NCBI GenBank assembly: GCA_018609825.1
Contig: JAHEOA010000025.1
Coordinates: 1-10,292 of the forward strand
Direction: 5' to 3'
Origin: Candidatus Bipolaricaulota bacterium
GTDB taxonomy: Bacteria; Bipolaricaulota; Bipolaricaulia; RBG-16-55-9
DNA: 10,292 nt
Of this stretch, positions 5,087 to 10,292 are shown one piece after another. The translations under genes and the position numbers were made by a program. Position 1 is the first letter of the stretch. Each line of letters opens with the position of its first letter. The notes under the pieces were generated by a model. It was not told the DNA's origin. It did no database searches and worked only from the letters and a program-made list of their open reading frames with translations.

Positions 5087-7261
5087 CTAGTTGGCCTCGT
5101 CCAGAGCGCCGGCCGGCTCGCCCGCCAGCATCAGGTCGATGAGATCCTGAAGGATCGCCAGGCTGAGGTCTTGGCCGCAGGTGCCGGGCAGCGATTCGTC
5201 CTCCAGCCAAAGGGCGAAGGCGGCGTCGACTTGGGCGCGCGTCAGGGTGTTGTCCAGGTTGATGTCGATCTCGCCCGTGTCGACGTCGAGATGGGCCGCG
5301 GCCAGCGGAATCGGCAGGCAGCTGAGCACCTCGACCGCGGCCTCGCCGCCGACGCCGACCACGAACGGCGCGTCGCCCAGGTCGCCCTCGCCGGAGATCT
5401 CCACGACCCCCGTTGCGGCGTCTGGGGGCACGACGACGTCGTAGGTGAGCGTCCGCGTCTGGCCGCTCGCGATCCGTTCGGGCATCACCCAGGTTCGGGC
5501 GTTGGCCTTGTAGGCGCCCGTGGCGCCGCGCGCGGTCACCTGCCACTGATCGGGCAGCGTCTCCGAGACGACGAGTCCGACCACGTCGCGATGGGCGCGG
5601 ACCGTGAGCTCAACCCGGAATTGGCGCCCGGGATCTTTCGGCAGGTAGAGCCGATCGCCGGTCAGGTCGGTCTCGATCGTGCGCGTGATCTCGACTTGGC
5701 CCTTGTCGTCGGGAATCGTCGGCAGTGCCGCGTCCACCGGGATCGACAGCACCTGATGCCGCACGACTGACGTCAGTTGATCGGCACTGAGCGTGTTCGC
5801 GCACGTGCCGAGCGCCGGCGCCTCCCGTTGCCAGTCGGTCACGGCTCGGCGCATCTGCTCGCCCGAGAGCGTTTCGGATGTTCGAAGGTCAATCCGGTCG
5901 TCGCCGAGGTTGAGATGGGCGTAGGCCACCGCCGGGCTGAGGCAGGAGACGATCTCCACGTCGCTCTCGCCCATGATCGGTGCGGTAAACGACGGGGAGA
6001 CGCTCTGAACGGTTCCCGAGATGCTGAGCTCCTGCGGCAACGCCGTCGTGATTGCGTCGGCGCTGGGCACGCGGACGTCGTAGATGATCCGTCGGGTCTC
6101 GTCCAGCGACAGCTGCTTGGGGAAGACCCACTGCGCCGTGTTGCCGGTGAACTTGAAGACGGCACCGTCGTTCTGCACGGGCTCGACCACCCAGTCGCTG
6201 GGCAGGGTCTCCTCGATGCCCAAGCCGTTGGTCGGCACGCCGACGCTCAGATCGATCGTCACGCGGAAGAGCGTGTCGGGCTGGGCCTGCGGCGTGGAGA
6301 TCGTCCGCGTGGCGCGGGTCTCGGCCTCGCGGATCTCGACCGTGTCGGTGAACGTTGCCGCGTTGCCGTCGGCGTCGGTGAGCCGCAGCGTGACGTCATA
6401 GTCGCCCGCCTGGCGATAGACGTGCTGGAATCGGGGTTTGCTCGTCCGGGCGTCGAACGACCCGTCGCCGTCGACGTCCCATTCGTATTGCTGGATCTGG
6501 CCCGTTGACCCCGTCGCGTCGAAGTGGACGGGCGAGCCGACCCAGCCGGGCTGCGGCGAGACGCTGAAGTCGGCGCTCAGCGTCGGCCCGGCGTCCTCGG
6601 GCTCCGTCTGGACGGGTTGCTCGTCCTCCTCAGGGGGAGCGGGCAGGCCTTCGCCAATGGAGAGCGTGACCGGCTCGGACAGGCTCGGCATCGGGACGCG
6701 CTGAGGGGGGCCGCCGTCGGATGGGGCGGTCAGCAGCTTCCAGCCGACGATGCCGCGGTCGAACTGCGGCGTCACGTCCAGCGTGACCGGGGCCTGGAGC
6801 CCTTCAATGACGAGGCCGTCGGTGTGGCCCGAGGCCCATTCCCACTCGAATCGCCCGTTGGCCAGGTCGTAGGTGTCGCGGGTCGGATCGTCCCGCAAGG
6901 CCAGACGGGCCGAGGACGGAAGCCCGTCGATCCGGAACGCGGCCCGGCCGGCCGATCCGGCGTCCGGGGCGTTGTGGACGATGACCAGCGACAGCGCGTT
7001 CGTCTCCGCGTTGCGATGGACGAACAGCAGCGTGTGGCGCGGCAGCCCCTCACGGGTCAACGCGTTGAAGTCCAGCGCGGAGTAGCTGTAGAACGCGGCC
7101 GCCGAGCCCGAGGTCATGATCGGATAGACGGTCTTCTGGAACTCGCCCTGTTGAATCTGGATGGCGGGCCCGGGCTGCGCCTGGACCATCGCCCCGAATC
7201 CAATCACGCATACGCCGATGATTCCGGCAATCAGACTGGTTCGCATCATAATCACGCCCAT
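5087..7261 (-). CDS. Exported PKD-domain protein with duplicated DUF11-like beta domain plus Cys-pair module
   Basis: This 724-aa protein has a signal peptide (hydrophobic core about 9-23, AQA-like cleavage near 28-29) and should be periplasmic or surface exposed. An N-terminal unrecognised domain (about 30-205) is followed by an acidic Pro/Glu linker (206-226) and a PKD domain (about 228-312; WDVDGDGSFD at 261-270, then YRQAGDYDVTLRLTDADGN). The rest is a tandem duplication: a DUF11-like beta domain (about 318-435 and 527-643) each time followed by a Cys-flanked module (440-505 and 648-713). Paired landmarks are ETLPSDW/ETLPDQW and C440-W477-C487/C648-W685-C695, with identical spacing. Homologous beta domains often serve in cell-surface adhesion, so a structural or binding role is likely, but no catalytic motif is seen. 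The ATG at 7261 is preceded by GAGG and, overlapping the same few bases, a TATTCT hexamer; ATGs at 7249 and 7246 would also keep the signal peptide. Confidence 0.85.
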   Translation of the reverse strand: MGVIMMRTSLIAGIIGVCVIGFGAMVQAQPGPAIQIQQGEFQKTVYPIMTSGSAAAFYSYSALDFNALTREGLPRHTLLFVHRNAETNALSLVIVHNAPDAGSAGRAAFRIDGLPSSARLALRDDPTRDTYDLANGRFEWEWASGHTDGLVIEGLQAPVTLDVTPQFDRGIVGWKLLTAPSDGGPPQRVPMPSLSEPVTLSIGEGLPAPPEEDEQPVQTEPEDAGPTLSADFSVSPQPGWVGSPVHFDATGSTGQIQQYEWDVDGDGSFDARTSKPRFQHVYRQAGDYDVTLRLTDADGNAATFTDTVEIREAETRATRTISTPQAQPDTLFRVTIDLSVGVPTNGLGIEETLPSDWVVEPVQNDGAVFKFTGNTAQWVFPKQLSLDETRRIIYDVRVPSADAITTALPQELSISGTVQSVSPSFTAPIMGESDVEIVSCLSPAVAYAHLNLGDDRIDLRTSETLSGEQMRRAVTDWQREAPALGTCANTLSADQLTSVVRHQVLSIPVDAALPTIPDDKGQVEITRTIETDLTGDRLYLPKDPGRQFRVELTVRAHRDVVGLVVSETLPDQWQVTARGATGAYKANARTWVMPERIASGQTRTLTYDVVVPPDAATGVVEISGEGDLGDAPFVVGVGGEAAVEVLSCLPIPLAAAHLDVDTGEIDINLDNTLTRAQVDAAFALWLEDESLPGTCGQDLSLAILQDLIDLMLAGEPAGALDEAN

Positions 7262-7267
7262 GTCCTC

Positions 7268-7273
7268 AGAATA
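7268..7273 (-). promoter_or_regulatory. Candidate -10 box of the PKD protein gene
   Basis: On the minus strand TATTCT (7273-7268, 5 of 6 consensus bases) stands 6 nt before the ATG at 7261, so transcription might start at or very near the start codon. The -35 position, 17 bp upstream, reads CTGGCC and is poor. The GAGG between hexamer and ATG could instead be a Shine-Dalgarno sequence for a longer mRNA. Confidence 0.3.
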
Positions 7274-7295
7274 GCACGTCTGGCGTGCGGGGCCA

Positions 7296-7309
7296 GGGAC
7301 GCGCGTCCC
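7296..7309. promoter_or_regulatory. Perfect 14-bp palindrome GGGACGCGCGTCCC upstream of the PKD protein gene
   Basis: GGGACGCGCGTCCC is fully self-complementary and lies 35-48 nt upstream of the PKD gene's ATG, touching the expected -35 position. Its symmetry fits a dimeric repressor site; as RNA it would be a 5-bp stem with a GCGC loop. GC-rich DNA makes such palindromes more likely by chance. Confidence 0.3.
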
Positions 7310-7329
7310 GTCGGGAGGCCACACGGCTC

Positions 7330-7342
7330 TGGCGTCACGCCA
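7330..7342. repeat. 13-bp palindrome TGGCGTCACGCCA between the peroxiredoxin and PKD genes
   Basis: TGGCGT and ACGCCA flank a single central C. It lies 53 nt downstream of the peroxiredoxin stop codon and 69 nt upstream of the PKD gene's ATG, so it could be part of the peroxiredoxin 3' end (5-bp stem, 3-nt loop, no U-tract) or an operator. The octamer TCTGGCGT occurs here (7328-7335) and again at 7279-7286. Confidence 0.25.
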
Positions 7343-7394
7343 CGGGGCTCAGTCTAGCGCATGGGCCGATGGCCTACGGTGCAATGAGTCACGC

Positions 7395-7877
7395 TCAGAG
7401 CTGAAGCTGGCTGAGCGCGTCGCGCAGCGCGTCGAAGTCCGGCATCTGGCCCGGATCGTCGGAGACCCAGCGATGGCGGACAATGCCCGTCGGGTCCAGC
7501 ACGAAGACGCTGCGCTTGGAGATCTCGCGCAGGCCCATCAGTTCCTCGTGCAGCACCCCGAACGAGCGGCTGACCTCGCGGTTGAAGTCGCTCAACAAGG
7601 GAAACGTCAGCTCGTGCTGCTGGATGAAGACGTTGAGCGAAAACGGGCTGTCGACGCTGATTCCGTAGACTTGGGCATGGAGGTCGTTGAACTGCGCGAG
7701 CTGATCGCGGAACGTGCACATCTCGTCGGTGCACACGCCCGTGAACGCCAGCGGGAAGAACGCCAAAACGACGTTCTCCTGCCCGAGCACCTCGCTCAGT
7801 CGGAACTCCTCGACGTTCTCGCCGTCGGCGCGCATGGCCGCGAAGTCCGGGGCTCGGTCGTTGATCTGCAACGCCAT
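7395..7877 (-). CDS. Peroxiredoxin, AhpE/BCP-type (AhpC/TSA family)
   Basis: The 160-aa protein is a thioredoxin-fold peroxiredoxin that reduces hydrogen peroxide and organic or lipid hydroperoxides in the cytoplasm. The active-site motif is PLAFTGVCT (42-50): P42, T46 and the peroxidatic C49, with the conserved arginine at R122 in KRSVFVLDPTG. A second cysteine, C54, lies five residues after C49, the spacing of the resolving cysteine in BCP/PrxQ enzymes; the PLAFTG and TFPLLSDFN sequence, however, is AhpE-like, a group often acting as 1-Cys enzymes. The start at 7877 is certain: the perfect AAGGAGGT Shine-Dalgarno sequence stands 4 nt upstream, and family members start the same way. It is head to head with the DUF255 thioredoxin-domain gene, with 132 bp between the start codons, which suggests linked redox roles. 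The reductant (thioredoxin, mycothiol or other) cannot be told from here. Confidence 0.96.
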   Translation of the reverse strand: MALQINDRAPDFAAMRADGENVEEFRLSEVLGQENVVLAFFPLAFTGVCTDEMCTFRDQLAQFNDLHAQVYGISVDSPFSLNVFIQQHELTFPLLSDFNREVSRSFGVLHEELMGLREISKRSVFVLDPTGIVRHRWVSDDPGQMPDFDALRDALSQLQL

Positions 7878-7880
7878 GGG

Positions 7881-7889
7881 AACCTCCTT
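7881..7889 (-). promoter_or_regulatory. Consensus Shine-Dalgarno sequence of the peroxiredoxin gene
   Basis: On the minus strand AAGGAGGTT (7889-7881) stands just before the ATG at 7877. It is the best ribosome binding site in the window and fixes the start. It also shows that the organism's 16S rRNA has a standard anti-Shine-Dalgarno tail, so genes lacking such a site are a real contrast. Confidence 0.85.
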
Positions 7890-7922
7890 GGTGGAGCGGA
7901 TGTCGGTCGATTCAGCGCTCCT

Positions 7923-7951
7923 AGGATACGCGCCAGCCGTCCGGTCGCCAA
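7923..7951 (-). promoter_or_regulatory. Candidate sigma70-type promoter of the peroxiredoxin gene
   Basis: On the minus strand TTGGCG (7951-7946) and TATCCT (7928-7923) are separated by exactly 17 bp. Transcription would begin near 7916, giving a leader of about 40 nt that carries the consensus Shine-Dalgarno sequence. Confidence 0.5.
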
Positions 7952-8009
7952 GATCACTGAAGAGCGGGTCCTCCTTCGATAAGCTGGGGCCAAATCCAGC
8001 CGCGTTGAG

Positions 8010-10103
8010 GTGGTCGCGATCGCCCCGGAATCCCCACACCGAACGCCCCAACCGAACCGCCTGATCGATGCACCCAGCCCCTATCTGCGCCAGCACGCCC
8101 ACAACCCCGTGGACTGGTTCCCCTGGGGCGAGGAGGCGCTGGCGAAAGCCGAACAGGAGGACAAGCCGCTGTTCGTCTCCATCGGCTACGCCACATGCCA
8201 CTGGTGCCACGTCATGGCGCACGAGTCCTTCGAGGATCCGGACGTCGCCCGGCTCATGAACGAGGCGTTCGTCAACGTCAAAGTCGACCGGGAGGAGCGG
8301 CCCGACATCGACGGGGTCTACATGACCGTCTGTCAGCTGCTCACGGGCCACGGCGGCTGGCCGCTCAACGTGATCCTGACCCCGGACAGGCGCCCGTTCT
8401 TTGCCGCGACCTACATCCCGAAAGACGCTCGCTTCGGTCGCAAGGGGATGCTCCAGCTCGTGCCGCGCGTCCAAGAGCTCTGGCAACAGGCGCGCGAGGA
8501 CGTGCTCGGGTCCGCCGAGCGGATCACCGAGGCGCTGACGCAGACGACCCTCGGCCACGGCGTCCAGGACGAGCTGACCGAGGCCCATCTCCGAGCGGCC
8601 TACGAGAACCTCCGTGAGCGCTTCGACCCGGATCACGGCGGCTTCGGCTCGTCGCCGAAGTTCCCGAGCCCGCACAACGTCAGCTTCTTGTTGCGCTACG
8701 GACGTCGCACGGGCGACGAGGAGGCCCGTATCATGGCCGAGCAGACGCTGGACGGGATGCGGCGCGGCGGCGTCCACGATCATGTCGGCTTCGGCTTCCA
8801 CCGCTACTCGACCGATCGCCAATGGCATCTTCCGCACTTCGAGAAGATGCTCTACGATCAGGCGACGCTGGCGCTGGCGTATCTGGAGGGCCATCAAGCG
8901 ACCGATCGGCAGGCGTTTGCCGCGACCGCCCGGGCTATCTTCAGCTACGTGCTGCGCGATCTCCGCTCGCCCGAGGGCGCGTTCCACTCCGCCGAGGACG
9001 CCGACAGCGAGGGCGAGGAAGGGAAATTCTACGTCTGGACCGACGCGGAGATCCGAGGCGTCCTCGACGACGACGAGGCCGAGCTCGTCGCCGAGGCCTT
9101 CGGCGTCCAGCCCGAGGGCAACTACCGCGAGGAGGCCACGGGCGAAGAGACCGGGCGCAACGTGTTGCATCTGCAGCGGGATCTGTCCGCGTCCGAGCAG
9201 GCGCTTTGGGATCAAGCGCGAGCGAAGCTCTATGCGGCCCGCGAACGACGCGCCCGTCCCGATCTGGACGACAAGATTCTCACCGACTGGAACGGGCTGA
9301 TGATCGCCGCGCTGGCGCGCGGCGGGGCGGTCCTGGGTGAGGCCACCTACACGGACGCCGCCGAACGGGCCGCGGGGTTCCTGCTGGGGACGATGCGCCC
9401 CGACGACGGCGGCCTGTTCCATCGCTATCGCGACGGCGAGGCCGGCGTCTCTGGATTCCTCGACGACTACGCGTTCCTCGTCTGGGGCTTGATCGAGCTC
9501 TACGAAACGACGTTCAAGCCCGCGTATCTTCGGCATGCCGTCGAGTTGACGGACGAGATGCTCGCCCGCTTTGAGGACACCGAGCGCGGCGGCTGCTACT
9601 TCACGCCGGAGGGTGCCGACGACGTCCTCGTCCGGCGCAAGTCGTTCGAGGACGGCGCGATGCCCTCGGGCAACTCCGTGGCGATGTTCAACCTCGTGCG
9701 CCTCGGGCGCCTGACCGGACGGACCGACCTCGAGGACCGCGCCGATCGGCTGGGCCGAGCGGCCTCGACGAGCGTCAATCAGGTCCCGATCGGCTTCACG
9801 CATCTGCTCTCCGCCCTCGACTTTGCGCTGGGGCCGACCCACGAAGTGGTCATCGTCGGCGATCCGGACGCCAGCGGGACCCAAGCGGCCCTCGAGCTGC
9901 TCCGCGGCGCGTTCCGCCCGAACACGGTGATCGTGCTCAAATCGCCCGACCGGCGCGATTCGCCCGTCGTCGAGATTGCCCCGTTTACGCGCAACATGGC
10001 GACACTGGAGGGGCAGCCGACGATCTACGTCTGCCGAGGCCATCGGTGCGAGCGACCCACCGCCGACCTTGACGAGATGCGCGCGCTCCTTGCCGCCGAG
10101 TGA
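8010..10103 (+). CDS. DUF255/YyaL-family thioredoxin-domain protein (SPATA20 homologue)
   Basis: The 697-aa protein has the full architecture of the conserved YyaL/SPATA20 family: an N-terminal thioredoxin-like domain (about 18-180) and an alpha/alpha six-hairpin barrel like that of N-acylglucosamine 2-epimerases and some glycosidases (about 190-600). Visible landmarks are [17 protein letters not shown] (23-39), the CHWC redox motif C63-C66 in [12 protein letters not shown], the DREERPDID segment (93-101), [17 protein letters not shown] (253-269), [12 protein letters not shown] (274-285), [12 protein letters not shown] (420-431), PSGNSV (552-557) and the C-terminal cysteine pair C675/C680. 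Its molecular function is not established; a thiol-redox or sugar-related role is proposed for the family. GTG at 8010 is used because it is the first start codon after an in-frame stop (7980-7982) and no ATG lies before the conserved region; the GAGG there overlaps the start and no good Shine-Dalgarno sequence or strong promoter was found (a GATAAG at 7978-7983 is weak). There is no signal peptide. It diverges from the peroxiredoxin gene. Confidence 0.95.
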   Translation: MVAIAPESPHRTPQPNRLIDAPSPYLRQHAHNPVDWFPWGEEALAKAEQEDKPLFVSIGYATCHWCHVMAHESFEDPDVARLMNEAFVNVKVDREERPDIDGVYMTVCQLLTGHGGWPLNVILTPDRRPFFAATYIPKDARFGRKGMLQLVPRVQELWQQAREDVLGSAERITEALTQTTLGHGVQDELTEAHLRAAYENLRERFDPDHGGFGSSPKFPSPHNVSFLLRYGRRTGDEEARIMAEQTLDGMRRGGVHDHVGFGFHRYSTDRQWHLPHFEKMLYDQATLALAYLEGHQATDRQAFAATARAIFSYVLRDLRSPEGAFHSAEDADSEGEEGKFYVWTDAEIRGVLDDDEAELVAEAFGVQPEGNYREEATGEETGRNVLHLQRDLSASEQALWDQARAKLYAARERRARPDLDDKILTDWNGLMIAALARGGAVLGEATYTDAAERAAGFLLGTMRPDDGGLFHRYRDGEAGVSGFLDDYAFLVWGLIELYETTFKPAYLRHAVELTDEMLARFEDTERGGCYFTPEGADDVLVRRKSFEDGAMPSGNSVAMFNLVRLGRLTGRTDLEDRADRLGRAASTSVNQVPIGFTHLLSALDFALGPTHEVVIVGDPDASGTQAALELLRGAFRPNTVIVLKSPDRRDSPVVEIAPFTRNMATLEGQPTIYVCRGHRCERPTADLDEMRALLAAE

Positions 10104-10130
10104 GCAAAGACGTCTCTGAGGCGTATCAAC

Positions 10131-10145
10131 CGCCGTCGACGGGCG
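10131..10145 (+). terminator. GC-rich hairpin after the DUF255 gene, weak terminator candidate
   Basis: The palindrome CCGTCGACGG (10133-10142) extends to a CGCC...GGGCG stem with one bulged G (10131-10145), followed by ATTTC. It starts 27 nt after the stop codon. The stem is short and the T-run has three bases only, so the assignment is tentative. Confidence 0.25.
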
Positions 10146-10204
10146 ATTTCGTCCGACTGACGGCCGGGACGGGAATGTTGAACGCCCTGTGAACCCGCGT
10201 CCAT

Positions 10205-10210
10205 TACAAT
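10205..10210 (+). promoter_or_regulatory. Candidate -10 box of the zinc-ribbon gene
   Basis: TACAAT (5 of 6 consensus bases) stands 26 nt before the ATG at 10237. The best -35-like sequence, TTGAAC at 10178-10183, is 21 bp away, too far for a normal spacing, so the -35 is unclear. Confidence 0.35.
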
Positions 10211-10236
10211 GGACCGGACGCAAAGGGGGCATGTAG

Positions 10237-10292
10237 ATGGTGCACTACGTCTGCGAACAGTGCGGGCGCAACTGGTACTCCGCGGTGACGCG
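10237..10292 (+). CDS. Start of a small zinc-ribbon protein (3' truncated by the window end)
   Basis: Only the first 18 codons are inside the window, reading MVHYVCEQCGRNWYSAVT. The CEQC pair is the first half of a zinc-knuckle or zinc-ribbon; a second CxxC would be expected further on. The start is supported by the AAAGGGGG Shine-Dalgarno run (about 10222-10228), 8 nt before the ATG; the same purine motif precedes the 114-aa protein gene. An ATG at 10231 is followed at once by TAG and is not a start. The partner and role of the protein cannot be told from this fragment. Confidence 0.65.
   Translation, partial: MVHYVCEQCGRNWYSAVT

Noticed and set aside
4895..6508. Two long plus-strand open frames (4895-5770 and 5777-6508) opposite the PKD protein gene
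   Set aside because: The minus-strand frame has a signal peptide, PKD motif and internal duplication; the plus-strand frames show only shadow composition.
7796..7993. Short minus-strand frame preceded by an AAGGAGG-like run at about 7969-7975
   Set aside because: The possible GTG start leads to an Arg/Ser/Pro-rich peptide overlapping the peroxiredoxin start in another frame; the purine run is better explained by chance.
7395..10232. 945-codon open frame on the minus strand from the peroxiredoxin back across the DUF255 gene
   Set aside because: The peroxiredoxin start is fixed by a consensus Shine-Dalgarno sequence at 7881-7889; everything upstream is antisense to the DUF255 protein and has no family features.
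1..10292. Search for CRISPR arrays, insertion sequences, phage or defence genes
   Set aside because: No regularly spaced repeats, transposase, integrase, toxin or nuclease motifs were seen; gene content looks chromosomal.

Overview
The window is a gene-dense stretch of a high-GC (roughly two thirds G+C by eye) bacterial chromosome. It holds seven complete protein genes of recognisable or describable type, two short membrane or secreted proteins among them, and two genes cut by the window edges (nine CDS in all). No RNA gene, insertion sequence, phage gene, CRISPR array or integration scar was seen. A C-terminal Phe beta-strand signature in the first, truncated protein and an exported PKD protein suggest a diderm bacterium. 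An uncultured lineage such as Candidatus Bipolaricaulota is a guess from general protein flavour only; the sequence does not prove it.

Layout. Bases 1-375 (+) are the 3' end of a beta-rich, outer-membrane-like protein. 424-1869 (+) is a cytoplasmic GH13 maltodextrin-degrading enzyme. 1884-2888 (-) is class I fructose-1,6-bisphosphatase, tail to tail with the amylase. A divergent promoter region (2889-3092) separates it from a small exported or membrane protein (3093-3437, +), an M24 Xaa-Pro peptidase (3492-4592, +) and a 64-aa two-helix membrane protein (4670-4864, +). A 222-nt tail-to-tail gap carrying a strong hairpin follows. 5087-7261 (-) is a large exported protein with a PKD domain and two copies of a beta-domain plus Cys-pair module. 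7395-7877 (-) is a peroxiredoxin, head to head with a DUF255/YyaL-type thioredoxin-domain protein (8010-10103, +). The window ends in the start of a small zinc-ribbon protein (10237 onward, +).

How the genes may work together. The GH13 enzyme and fructose-bisphosphatase both belong to central sugar metabolism (maltodextrin breakdown and gluconeogenesis) but are convergent, so they are not one operon. The peroxiredoxin and the CHWC thioredoxin-domain protein share a 132-bp upstream region and are the most plausible functional pair, in thiol redox defence. The remaining genes look individually transcribed.

Expression signals are mixed. Several genes have a good Shine-Dalgarno sequence (peroxiredoxin, the two small membrane proteins, the zinc-ribbon gene). 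Others have a -10-like hexamer only 6-9 nt before the start codon and look leaderless (GH13, M24 peptidase, perhaps the PKD protein). Gene ends tend to carry GC-rich hairpins without a long U-tract. I found no clear multi-gene novel system; the most unusual items are the duplicated Cys-pair module of the PKD protein, the apparent leaderless starts, and the strand-asymmetric hairpins at the convergent gene ends.
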